Source: Verrucomicrobiaceae bacterium (GTDB lineage Bacteria > Verrucomicrobiota > Verrucomicrobiia > Verrucomicrobiales > Verrucomicrobiaceae). From it: a stretch of 64,000 nt of DNA. Each line of letters opens with the position of its first letter. The stretch's first letter is position 1. The position numbers and the translations under genes are program-made. Positions 6,458 to 14,506 of the stretch are shown one piece after another. The notes under the pieces are model-generated. The model was not told the origin of the DNA. It was given only the letters and a program-made list of their open reading frames with translations, and made no database searches. Location of the stretch: positions 186,001-250,000 of the forward strand of contig JAIXYN010000085.1 in NCBI GenBank assembly GCA_027490195.1, given 5' to 3'.

Positions 6458-8635
6458 ATGTCCACGCCTGCCCGCCCCGCTCGTGCGTCCGCCCCCGACT
6501 CTCCACCCCCTGTTTCATTCGAAATCAGCGGAGAGCACCTGACTCCCGGCGTCACGCTGCTGCGTGAAGGCACTCGCTTCGTGGTGCACTCCCGCCATGC
6601 CGTGGCCATGGACCTTTGCCTCTACGATCCCAACGACCCCTCCCGCGAGACCGCCCGGGTGCGCATGCAGCGCACCGAGTGCGATCTGTGGCATGCGACC
6701 GTGCGCGGCGTCAAAGCAGGCACGCTCTACGGCTACCGCGCCCATGGCCCATGGCTGCCCCAAAACGCGATGCGCTTCAATCCCAAGAAGCTCATGCTCG
6801 ACCCCTACGCCCGCGCCATCCATGGCACTCCAGACGAGGCCGAGCACATGCGCACCCTGCCTGATCCAAGGCATTCCATTGGCTGCATCGACAACGGGGC
6901 GGAGGCCCTGAAAAGCGTGGTAATCGATGAATCCTTCGACTGGACCGGTGATGCCAAACCTCACGTGCCATGGCAGGACACCGTCATCTGTGAGCTGCAT
7001 GTGAAGGGCTTCACCCAAACGCACCCGGACGTACCGGCCAAGCTCCGTGGCACCTACGCCGGCCTAGCGCATCCCGCAGTCACTTCCTACCTGCGAGATC
7101 TCGGCATCACCAGCGTGCAGCTTCTGCCAGTGCATCAGCATCTGGACGACGGCTTTCTCCTCAGCCGTGATCTCACCAACTACTGGGGCTACAACACCAT
7201 CGGCTTCTTCGCGGCACAAAACACCTATGCCGCCGCCACGGACCCGCAGGAGCAGGTGCGTGAGTTCAAGGCCATGGTGAAGGCCATGCACGCCGCCGGA
7301 ATTGAGGTCATACTCGATGTCGTTTACAACCACACCGCCGAAGGCAATGAAAACGGCCCCTCGCTGATGTTTCGTGGGCTCGACGATCACAGCTACTACC
7401 GGCATCACTTTGGTGAAAACGGCGCGGACTACGTCAACGTCACCGGCTGCGGCAATTCGGTCGATTCCGCCAGCCTGCCTGCCCTGCGCCTCATCCTGGA
7501 CAGCCTGCGCTACTGGGTCACCGAAATGCACGTTGATGGATTCCGTTTCGACCTGGCCGTGACCGTTGCCCGTGATGAAAAGGACGGCTTCAACCGCCAG
7601 TCCCCCTTTCTCAGCGCCGTGGCGCAGGACCCCGTGCTCTCTCGCGTCAAGCTCATCGCCGAGGCCTGGGACATCTCGCGCATGGACAGCTATCAGGTGG
7701 GCAATTTCCCCGAACCCTGGCGCGAGCTGAATGGCAAGTATCGCGACACCGTGCGCAGTTGGTGGCGCGGCGACTCCGGCGCTACCGCCGAATTCGCCAA
7801 ACGATTCTGCGGCAGCCAGGACGTCTTTGGCTGGAATCAGCGCCCGCCTTTGGCCAGCATCAATTTCCTCACCTCGCACGATGGCTTCACGCTGCTGGAT
7901 CTGGTGAGCTACGAGCACAAGCACAACGAAGCCAACAACGAGGACAATCGCGACGGCGACAGCAACAACCATAGCAGCAACTGCGGCGTAGAAGGCCCCA
8001 CCGACGATCCTGCAGTGCTGCAAACACGCGGTCGTCTCCGCCGTGGCCTGATCGCCACCATGATGTGCTCCCTAGGTGTACCCTTTATCACCGCTGGCGA
8101 CGAACGCGGCCGCACCCAGCGCGGCAACAACAACGCCTACTGCCAGGACAGCGACATCAGTTGGCTTGACTGGCACGACTGCGACGAAGAAATGCTGGCC
8201 TTCACCCGGCAGATCACCGCCTTCCGCCGCACGCATGAAGTGTTTCGCCGCAGCAGCTATTTCGATGGCAAACTCAATCCCGCCACCGGCCTGCGCGATG
8301 TCCTCTGGCTGGAAAGCGATGGCACCCTGCTGCACCACGAGGAATGGCACCAGAACACCCGCCGCTGCTTTGGCGCACTGCTGGGTGCCGTGAGCACCTC
8401 CTCCAGCCCGCTGCTGCTGCTGTTCAACAACAGCGCCGAGCCGCAGACTTTTGACCTCCCCGGTGGCGCGGACATCCTCTGGTCCCTCGTGTTCGACACC
8501 GCTCTGAACCCTTCCTTCCCTGCCAAGCCCACCCCCAGCTTTACAGGCTCCCAAACCTACCCACTTCAAGGTCAAGGCATCGTCTGCCTGACCCTGGCAG
8601 CCGGAGACCGAGCAACACTGGAGCCGAAGCTCTGA
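6458..8635 (+). CDS. glgX: Glycogen debranching enzyme GlgX (GH13)
   Basis: About 725 residues from an ATG at 6458. In-frame ATGs at 6416 and 6380 would add 14-26 residues without family-like sequence and would run into the divergent promoter region. An N-terminal CBM48-like domain (TRFVVHSRHAVAMDLCLYDP) is followed by a GH13 (alpha/beta)8 barrel. The catalytic triad is visible: nucleophile D365 in DGFRFDLAV, acid/base E402 in LIAEAWD, and D475 in LTSHDGFTLLD. The substrate-loop sequence NNEDNRDGDSNNHSSNCGVEG and the phrase GDERGRTQRGNNNAYCQD are typical of GlgX/isoamylase-type debranching enzymes, which hydrolyse alpha-1,6 branches of glycogen. It stands apart from other glycogen genes here. 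The 1.1-kb repeat region follows its stop. Confidence 0.93.
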   Translation: MSTPARPARASAPDSPPPVSFEISGEHLTPGVTLLREGTRFVVHSRHAVAMDLCLYDPNDPSRETARVRMQRTECDLWHATVRGVKAGTLYGYRAHGPWLPQNAMRFNPKKLMLDPYARAIHGTPDEAEHMRTLPDPRHSIGCIDNGAEALKSVVIDESFDWTGDAKPHVPWQDTVICELHVKGFTQTHPDVPAKLRGTYAGLAHPAVTSYLRDLGITSVQLLPVHQHLDDGFLLSRDLTNYWGYNTIGFFAAQNTYAAATDPQEQVREFKAMVKAMHAAGIEVILDVVYNHTAEGNENGPSLMFRGLDDHSYYRHHFGENGADYVNVTGCGNSVDSASLPALRLILDSLRYWVTEMHVDGFRFDLAVTVARDEKDGFNRQSPFLSAVAQDPVLSRVKLIAEAWDISRMDSYQVGNFPEPWRELNGKYRDTVRSWWRGDSGATAEFAKRFCGSQDVFGWNQRPPLASINFLTSHDGFTLLDLVSYEHKHNEANNEDNRDGDSNNHSSNCGVEGPTDDPAVLQTRGRLRRGLIATMMCSLGVPFITAGDERGRTQRGNNNAYCQDSDISWLDWHDCDEEMLAFTRQITAFRRTHEVFRRSSYFDGKLNPATGLRDVLWLESDGTLLHHEEWHQNTRRCFGALLGAVSTSSSPLLLLFNNSAEPQTFDLPGGADILWSLVFDTALNPSFPAKPTPSFTGSQTYPLQGQGIVCLTLAAGDRATLEPKL

Positions 8636-8710
8636 AAGGGGCCCTTGGACCTTACGCATACGTGAGGGATCTGGACGATTCCACTCCTCCAGAGCTAGCT
8701 GCCACGAAAT

Positions 8711-8753
8711 GGTATCAAGTATCAACCGGTATCAAATCGGTATCATTGATACC
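8711..8753. repeat. Word array 1 (GGTATCA / TGATACC)
   Basis: In 43 bases GGTATCA occurs at 8711-8717, 8728-8734 and 8739-8745, with a variant AGTATCA at 8718-8724 and the inverse TGATACC at 8747-8753. The last two units form a GGTATCA-T-TGATACC palindrome (8739-8753). An AATCCCAACCCCCGACGAG tail follows, resembling the tails after arrays 2 and 3. This is the shortest of three related arrays between glgX and the polysaccharide operon. Confidence 0.85.
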
Positions 8754-8996
8754 AATCCCAACCCCCGACGAGAAAGACCAACGGGTTTTGCCATTCAGAA
8801 CCACCCAACATGCCGCAGGGCCAGGCTCCGGCCTGTAGGTCGGCCGTGTTTGGCGCACTGCACCTTCCCACGCCCCACCGCTACCACCGCCAAACCGCCC
8901 GACTGCGAGGACGTCCGTACTCCGCGGTGCTTTCCTTACGCTCATGGACGGATGGGCTGCCGCCACATCCATCCTACGGCCCAGCGCTTCCCGCGA

Positions 8997-9103
8997 TGAG
9001 CCAGGCTCAGGCTCAAACGAGGATCATGAGCCTAATGAGCTCATGATCCTATCAGGCTCACAGGCTCACTACCTATATATAGGTAGTGAGCCTGTGAGCC
9101 TGA
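8997..9103. repeat. Word array 2 (AGGCTCA / TGAGCCT) with a 52-bp perfect palindrome
   Basis: AGGCTCA occurs at 9003-9009, 9054-9060 and 9062-9068, with a shorter GGCTCA at 9010-9015. The inverse TGAGCCT occurs at 9027-9033, 9087-9093 and 9095-9101. Two nested structures stand out. AGGATCATGAG (9020-9030) pairs perfectly with CTCATGATCCT (9040-9050) across 9 bases. Bases 9052-9103 form a perfect palindrome: two AGGCTCA words, then CTACCTATA meeting TATAGGTAG, then two TGAGCCT words, with 26-bp arms and no spacer. A GAACCCAACGG tail follows. As RNA or extruded DNA this is a very strong hairpin or cruciform. Length and exactness exceed usual terminators and no U-run follows. Confidence 0.9.
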
Positions 9104-9181
9104 ACCCAACGGAGAACTAAACCCAACGGGGACAGAAAACAGCCCTGATGGCCAACCCGCTGGCTGCCACCCAATGCCCTC

Positions 9182-9320
9182 AGGATCACCAGGATCAAAA
9201 TGGGATCATTTGATCCTATGATCCCATTGGGATCAGGATCAAACAGGATCATTTGATCCCGATGATCCTTGATCCTATCAGGATCACAGGATCACTCCCC
9301 TATATAGGGGAGTGATCCTG
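9182..9320. repeat. Word array 3 (AGGATCA / TGATCCT) with a 34-bp perfect palindrome
   Basis: About fifteen copies of (A/G)GGATCA or its inverse lie in 139 bases, in changing orientation. Forward words are at 9182, 9191, 9202, 9229, 9236 (short), 9245, 9280 and 9288; inverse words are at 9211, 9219, 9254, 9263, 9270 and 9313. Bases 9287-9320 form a perfect palindrome with an AGGATCA word, CTCCCCTATA meeting TATAGGGGAG with the central TATA shared, and TGATCCT. The two outer words at 9280 and 9288 copy the doublet layout of array 2. A GAACCCAACCC tail follows. The architecture equals array 2, but the word is spelled with A instead of C throughout. Confidence 0.9.
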
Positions 9321-9402
9321 AACCCAACCCTGAAACGAAACCCGGCGCGACATGACAGCCCGCCCGCCCCTCAGCGCGGCAGAAGGTCTAGGGCACCTCA
9401 AC

Positions 9403-9468
9403 GACGCGGCAGCGTCTTGGACTGCGGTGGCAGAGATGCACGGCGCAAGCCTGCATCGGCGGCACCGC
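9403..9468. repeat. REP-like extragenic palindromic element
   Basis: GACGC (9403-9407) and GCGTC (9412-9416) form a short stem. Next, GCGGTG (9424-9429) pairs with CACCGC (9463-9468), and inside it GATGCA (9435-9440) pairs with TGCATC (9452-9457). The compact imperfect hairpins in non-coding DNA resemble REP-type elements. Apart from this element and the three arrays, the 8636-9762 gap has no open frame with a recognisable product. Confidence 0.45.
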
Positions 9469-9725
9469 TTTAGCTAGGCGCTGAATGCTCTCCGACCTCA
9501 TCCTGCCGTCCGGCCAGCGAAAGCGGCGTCGCGCCCAGGCTTGCTGCCAGAACCTCGCCTCACAACCCGCCTTCCACGCGCCCTCCTCCACCCGCCAATA
9601 CATTGACAGCCGAGCCCATTCCGATGCGCCCAAGCCCCTTAAAACACGCTTTATACCCCTGCCAGAGCGCGGGTAAAAACCACCCATCCTCCCCCGAATC
9701 CACCCCAAATATCCCGACCTCAAGT

Positions 9726-9754
9726 TTGCTCAATCGTTTTATGGTGTTTATAGT
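9726..9754 (+). promoter_or_regulatory. Candidate sigma70 promoter of the polysaccharide operon
   Basis: TTGCTC (9726-9731) and TATAGT (9749-9754) are separated by exactly 17 bases in an AT-rich patch that stands out from GC-rich surroundings. Transcription would begin about 6-8 bases downstream, at or next to the ATG at 9763. The message would then be leaderless, or the flippase would start at the internal ATG at 9832. No Shine-Dalgarno sequence precedes 9763. The match is good but only predicted. Confidence 0.5.
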
Positions 9755-9762
9755 TTACCGGA

Positions 9763-11142
9763 ATGCCTGCAATCCGCCTCGCCCTACCTGCCCCCCTTCG
9801 TGCCTTGCTCGCACGTGGGGCCGGGTCGGCCATGGTCTCGGGCTTCTTGCTGGTGGCCCTGCTCACGATGGTCGGCAAGATCGTCGCCTTCGCCAAGGAC
9901 GCCCTCGTCGCCAACAAACTCGGCACCGCCAGCGAGCTGGATGCCTTCATGCTCGTCTTCGGTTTTTACACCTTTTTCGGCTCCGTGCTGGGCGGTGGCA
10001 TTCCCGAATCCTTCGTGCCCGCCTACGCCGAACTGCGCGAGCGCCGGGGCCTGCGCCGCGCCTATCGCCTTGGGATTCAAAGTGTCGCATCGCATTTCGC
10101 CGCCTTGCTGATCTGCGGTGGCCTCCTTGCCCTGGCGGCCCCCTCCGTGGTCGCATGGACGACGAAAGGCTTCGAGCCTGCCAAGCAAGCGCTCGCCGTG
10201 AGCCTGCTGCGCGGGTTGCTGCCCTTCCTGCTTTGCTTTGGCGTGGCCCAGCACCTCGGCGCGTGGTTGCGTGCCGGAAAGACCTTTTTGCTGGCAGCCT
10301 CCGCACCGATGCTCATTCCCCTCGGCATCGTCATCGCCCTGCTGCTCGCTGGAAATCAGGTCAATGCCTGGACCCTCGTCTCCGGCACGGTCTGGGGCGC
10401 AGTGACGCATCTTGCGGTGCTGCTGGTGGCCATCCTCCGCCGTCTGCCGCGCCGCCTGAGCTGGTGGCGCTGCTCCCTGCGCCATGGGGAGCCAGGATTG
10501 CGCGTGGTGCTGCGCAATGCGGTGCCCTTCCTCATCGGCGGCGTCGCCTTTGGCAGTGCGGCAGTCGTTGATCAAACCATGGCCGCATGGCTCACTGCCG
10601 GTTCCGTGGCCGTGCTGGGCTATTCGGAAAAAGTCTGCGCCATTGTGCTCGCCGTCACCGCCGGTCCAGCCTCGGATGTGCTCTTCCCCCACTTCGCCGA
10701 ACTCGTTGCCAAGCGTGATTGGAACGGCCTGCGCAAGCGGCTCTTCGCCAGCGCGGGGATCATCGTCAGCGCCTCACTGCCCATGACGCTGGCCATGTGC
10801 TTTCTCGCCCCATGGATCGTCCGCATCCTCTTTGAACGCGGTGCCTTTGGCCCGCAGGACACGCAACGCGTGGCCGAGGTGCTGCGCTACGCGGCCTTCC
10901 AGATTCCGTTCTACATTCTCGGCACCGTGGCCGCACGTATCGTCATCTCCTTGCAGGCTTCGCGCTACATGCTCACCATCGCTTTCAGCGCGCTCTTTCT
11001 GAATGCTTCGCTCAACTGGCTCTTGATGCGCCATCTGGGTGCTGCGGGCATCGCGCTTTCCACCACCATCGTGCATTGCGTCTGCGCCTTCGCCACCTGC
11101 GCCACCTGTCTTATCGTGATCCGACGAAAGGAGGCCGCATGA
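9763..11142 (+). CDS. MurJ/MviN-type lipid-linked oligosaccharide flippase
   Basis: 459 residues, an integral membrane protein with about 12-14 hydrophobic segments. Near the N-terminus it has VSGFLLVALLTMVGKIVAFAKDALVA, the TM1 region of MviN/MurJ-fold (MOP superfamily) flippases, with ...GGGIPESFVPAYAEL about 50 residues later, matching the conserved FVP motif. It is shorter than a typical MurJ (about 510 residues). As first gene of a polysaccharide operon it more likely flips the lipid-linked repeat unit of an exopolysaccharide than lipid II, though the two cannot be separated by sequence alone. The stop overlaps the next start by 4 bases (ATGA). Initiation at 9832 is an alternative to 9763. 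Confidence 0.82.
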   Translation: MPAIRLALPAPLRALLARGAGSAMVSGFLLVALLTMVGKIVAFAKDALVANKLGTASELDAFMLVFGFYTFFGSVLGGGIPESFVPAYAELRERRGLRRAYRLGIQSVASHFAALLICGGLLALAAPSVVAWTTKGFEPAKQALAVSLLRGLLPFLLCFGVAQHLGAWLRAGKTFLLAASAPMLIPLGIVIALLLAGNQVNAWTLVSGTVWGAVTHLAVLLVAILRRLPRRLSWWRCSLRHGEPGLRVVLRNAVPFLIGGVAFGSAAVVDQTMAAWLTAGSVAVLGYSEKVCAIVLAVTAGPASDVLFPHFAELVAKRDWNGLRKRLFASAGIIVSASLPMTLAMCFLAPWIVRILFERGAFGPQDTQRVAEVLRYAAFQIPFYILGTVAARIVISLQASRYMLTIAFSALFLNASLNWLLMRHLGAAGIALSTTIVHCVCAFATCATCLIVIRRKEAA

Positions 11143-12410
11143 ACGCCGCGCCCATGATCCCGGCCTACATGCAGATCGCCGCGAAACGCCGCGAGCGTCT
11201 GGCGAAGTTCCTCATCCTCGCCGCACTCGCGCTGCTGGTGCCCGCCATGACCAAAGCCTTGTACTGGGCCGATGGCGCAGGAGTCATTCCCTTCAAACCA
11301 CGCGACTACACCCTGCTCACGCTCGCGGGTGCCGGAGTGATGTCTCTGCTGAACAAGCCCAGCATCTGCCCGCCCGCTTTTTTCATGCTCATCGTGCCGC
11401 TGCTGCGCGTGCTGGATGCCGCGTTTCTGCAGCGCTTCACCATCACGGCCCTGGGGGATCACAGCGTGGTGGTGATGTCCCTGCTTTCCAACTTTCTCGT
11501 GACCTTCACCACCGTGATGCTGCTTTCCACAGAGCCATGGCGTCGCGTGGCCATGTGGGCCGCCGTTTGCACCGCTGTGCTCTCTGCCGGATGCGTGTAT
11601 TACGAGTGGCTGGGCTTCCGCGCCTTCACGCGCATCCCTGGCCGCATGGCCGGCTTTCCGGACGATCCCAACGACCCGCCGATCATCATCACGCTGATGC
11701 TATCGGTCATCTTCTCGCTGAATCCCCGCTTCTGGTGGAATGTCGCACTGATAGGCTTTGTCGCGCCCGCCATCGCCCTCACGCTCAGCCGCAGCGGCAT
11801 GGCAGTATTTTCCTGCCTGATGCTCTGCTACATCATCGGAAATCTTCGCCAGCACTTCATGGGCATGCTGCTTGTTGCCGCTGTCAGCATTCCCCTCGCC
11901 ATCGGCGGCGTGGCCATCCTGGCCCAGACCTCCACCAAGGTGGGACTCGTGACCAACAAGGACACCACGGACCGCCTCCAGGCCATCTACGAACTCGACT
12001 TCGAGCGCATCAAATCCCCCGAACGTGGCAAAGACCTGCAGGACGGCTGGGAGGCCGCAGGTAAAAAACCACTCTGGGGCCATGGCACCGGCGCAGGCAC
12101 CAGTGTGTGGAAGCCGCACAATCAAATCGTCTCCCTCTGGATCGACATCGGCATTCCCGGCGTGCTGCTCTACATCGGTGGCCTGCTGCTGCTGACTCTC
12201 CGCTGTTTCTTGGTCAAGATGCGCGGCATTTACTGCCTGGTCCCGCTATGGCTGTTCATCCCCTGCAGCCAGATTCTGGTCGAATCTCCCCACTACTGGT
12301 TCGCCGCCGCCGTCTGCTGCAATCTGGTTTTCGCGGGGCGCTTCCGCCTTGTTCTCTCCGCACCTCCGAAGACGCAGGCACCTCCTCACTACCCGCTGCC
12401 GCAGTCATGA
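11139..12410 (+). CDS. O-antigen ligase/polymerase (Wzy/WaaL-like) membrane protein
   Basis: 423 residues starting MNAAPMIPAYMQ at an ATG overlapping the flippase stop. About ten hydrophobic segments are seen. The PF04932-type core is recognisable: LTLSRSGMAVF around residue 220, followed by a soluble extracytoplasmic loop with WEAAGKKPLWGHGTGAG and KPHNQIVSLWIDIGIPG, carrying the conserved Arg, the PLxGxG element and the HN...W...G element. Such proteins join undecaprenyl-linked sugar units, either polymerising an exopolysaccharide (Wzy) or transferring it (WaaL). With a flippase before it and glycosyltransferases after it, polymerase is the better guess. The stop overlaps the next gene by 4 bases. 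Confidence 0.8.
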   Translation: MNAAPMIPAYMQIAAKRRERLAKFLILAALALLVPAMTKALYWADGAGVIPFKPRDYTLLTLAGAGVMSLLNKPSICPPAFFMLIVPLLRVLDAAFLQRFTITALGDHSVVVMSLLSNFLVTFTTVMLLSTEPWRRVAMWAAVCTAVLSAGCVYYEWLGFRAFTRIPGRMAGFPDDPNDPPIIITLMLSVIFSLNPRFWWNVALIGFVAPAIALTLSRSGMAVFSCLMLCYIIGNLRQHFMGMLLVAAVSIPLAIGGVAILAQTSTKVGLVTNKDTTDRLQAIYELDFERIKSPERGKDLQDGWEAAGKKPLWGHGTGAGTSVWKPHNQIVSLWIDIGIPGVLLYIGGLLLLTLRCFLVKMRGIYCLVPLWLFIPCSQILVESPHYWFAAAVCCNLVFAGRFRLVLSAPPKTQAPPHYPLPQS

Positions 12411-14503
12411 AAATCGCCTTCATCATCCGCGATCTCGGCCACGGCGGCGCACAGCGCCAGCTCGTGCTGCTCGCGGGTGGTCTCGTCAAGGAGGGCCACG
12501 ACGTCAGCGTGCTGCATTTCTACGACGGTGCCTTTCGTGCGGAACTCGAAGCCGCCCAAGTGCAGACGATCTGCATTGGCAAAAAAAGCCGCTGGGATCT
12601 CGCGGGCTTTTTCATCCGCCTCATCCAAGCAGCACGCAGCGTGCGCCCTGAGGTGCTTCATGGTTACCTCGCGGAGTCCAATCTCATGGCGCTGTTTCTG
12701 AAGCCCTTCTGCGGCTTCCCGCGCATCGTCTGGGGCGTGCGCGATTCGCAATCCGACGCCCACCTCTGGGGCATCCTCAGCAAGGCCAGCTTCCGCCTGA
12801 ACTGCCTGCTCGCCCGCTTCGCCGATCTCATCCTCTGCAATTCGCAGGCCGGACGCGAGTACTACGCCGCCCGTGGTTATCCGCTCCAGAGGATGCACGT
12901 CATTCCCAACGGCATCGACACCGAACGCTTCAAGCCGCAGCCGCGCACTCCGAACGAAGTCCTCACCTTCGGCCTCGTCGGTCGCATGAATCCGATGAAG
13001 GACCACGCCACCTTCCTCGCTGCCGCAGCCCTCGATCCGCATGCGAAGTTCATCATCGTCGGCTCGGGAGATGCCGCCTACGAGCAGCAGATGCGTGACC
13101 TCTCCGGCAGACTCGGAATCGCCGACCGCGTGACCTGGCTGCCCGCGCAGCACGACATGCCTGCCGTTTATGCGAAGTTCGACTGCCTGGTAAATTCCAG
13201 CGCCTTTGGCGAAGGCTTCTCCAACGTCATCGGCGAAGCCATGGCCTGCGGCGTGCCCTGCATCGCCAGCAACGTGGGCGATAGCGCCTGGATCATCGGC
13301 GACAAATCGCAGGTCTTCCCTGTAGGCGATCACACCGCGCTGGCCCATTGCATGCTCGCCTTCCAGCCGCACAATCCACGTCAGCGCATTGTGGATGAAT
13401 TCAGCGTGGCCAAGCTCATCGAACGCACCAGCCGCCTACTTTCCAAGAAGGTCCTCTGGATCACCACCGGCCTCGGCAGCGGCGGCGCAGAGATGATGCT
13501 GGTGCAGCTCATTCGCGGCCTGCCGCAGTTTCAGCACGTCGTCATCTCCCTTACCGCAGGCGGCAAGCACGCCACCGCTTTGCGCGAGGCCGGCATCGAA
13601 GTCCACAGCCTCGACATGCCCGCCGGCAAGCCCACGTTGAGCTCCCTCTGGCTCTTGTTCAAAGTAGTCAGGCAGACCCGCGCGGATGTGCTCATGGGCT
13701 GGATGTACCATGGCTGCTTCGCCGCCGTGCTCGCACGCTTCATGCGTTTCAAAAGCGTGCCCATCATCTGGAACGTGCGCCAGAGCCTCTACGATCTGAA
13801 GCACGAAAAGCGCGGCTCCGCACTCGTCATCCGTGCTCTCGCCAAGCTGTCTTGGCTGCCGCAGCGCATCACCTACAACACACAGACCGGTGCGCGTCAG
13901 CACGAAACCATCGGCTTCCGCGCCAGCAAAACGCAGCTCATTCCAAACGGCTTTGATCTCGACAAATGGCAGCCCGGCAAGCCTATCCCTGGACGCATCG
14001 GCCGCTTCGGCCGCAATGCCCCCATGAAGGACTACGCCACCTTCATCGCCGCTACCAAACTCATCGCGGAAAAACGCCCTGACACGCAGTTCATCATCGT
14101 CGGTGCAGACACCGAAACACTCGAAGTCCCCTCCAACATCCAACTCCTTGGCGAGCGCCACGACCTGCCCGAGCTCACCGCCTCGCTCAACATCGCGGTC
14201 TCCTCCTCCGCCTTTGGCGAAGGCTTTCCCAACGTCGTCGGCGAAGCCATGGCCTGCGCTGTTCCCGTGGTCGCGACTGACATCGGTGACACCCGCTGGG
14301 TCACTGGTGAGGCCGGCCACCTCGTGCCACCGGGCGATCCCACCGCACTTGCCAAAGCCTGCCTCGAAATGCTCGAATCTGGTATCATTCAAGATCCCGC
14401 AGCACGCACACGCATTGAGCAGCAGTTCTCCATCGAGAGCGTCCTGCAAAAGTTTGCGGCCTTGCTGAATTCATCCCACGCATCCCCCCTTCCCCATCCC
14501 TGA
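12407..14503 (+). CDS. Fused tandem GT4 glycosyltransferase (two complete GT-B domains)
   Basis: 698 residues from the ATG at 12407; the frame is open further upstream but that part overlaps the previous gene. It contains two complete family-4 glycosyltransferases head to tail. Domain 1 (1 to about 345) starts MKIAFIIRDLGHGGAQRQL and has PNGIDTERF, GRMNPMKDH and SSAFGEGFSNVIGEAMACG. Domain 2 (about 347-698) starts KKVLWITTGLGSGGAEMML and has PNGFDLDKW, GRFGRNAPMKDY and SSAFGEGFPNVVGEAMACA. Both keep the glycine-rich N-terminal loop and the nucleotide-sugar E-x7-E region. No linker or frameshift is seen at the junction. It probably adds two successive sugars on the cytoplasmic face; donor sugars are unknown. 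The next gene starts three bases after the stop. Confidence 0.87.
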   Translation: MKIAFIIRDLGHGGAQRQLVLLAGGLVKEGHDVSVLHFYDGAFRAELEAAQVQTICIGKKSRWDLAGFFIRLIQAARSVRPEVLHGYLAESNLMALFLKPFCGFPRIVWGVRDSQSDAHLWGILSKASFRLNCLLARFADLILCNSQAGREYYAARGYPLQRMHVIPNGIDTERFKPQPRTPNEVLTFGLVGRMNPMKDHATFLAAAALDPHAKFIIVGSGDAAYEQQMRDLSGRLGIADRVTWLPAQHDMPAVYAKFDCLVNSSAFGEGFSNVIGEAMACGVPCIASNVGDSAWIIGDKSQVFPVGDHTALAHCMLAFQPHNPRQRIVDEFSVAKLIERTSRLLSKKVLWITTGLGSGGAEMMLVQLIRGLPQFQHVVISLTAGGKHATALREAGIEVHSLDMPAGKPTLSSLWLLFKVVRQTRADVLMGWMYHGCFAAVLARFMRFKSVPIIWNVRQSLYDLKHEKRGSALVIRALAKLSWLPQRITYNTQTGARQHETIGFRASKTQLIPNGFDLDKWQPGKPIPGRIGRFGRNAPMKDYATFIAATKLIAEKRPDTQFIIVGADTETLEVPSNIQLLGERHDLPELTASLNIAVSSSAFGEGFPNVVGEAMACAVPVVATDIGDTRWVTGEAGHLVPPGDPTALAKACLEMLESGIIQDPAARTRIEQQFSIESVLQKFAALLNSSHASPLPHP

Positions 14504-14506
14504 CTC

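Noticed and set aside
9182-9320. CRISPR array
   Set aside because: The repeated units are only 6-7 bases in both orientations, with irregular gaps of 0-4 bases and no equal-length spacers; no cas genes are near.
8711-9320. Plasmid-type iterons or chromosome origin
   Set aside because: No replication initiator (dnaA, rep) is nearby, the words are inverted as often as direct, and no DnaA-box cluster was seen.
9603-10571. 322-codon plus-strand frame overlapping the flippase
   Set aside because: It is the shifted frame of a GC-rich membrane-protein gene; its Arg/Pro-rich translation has no domain.
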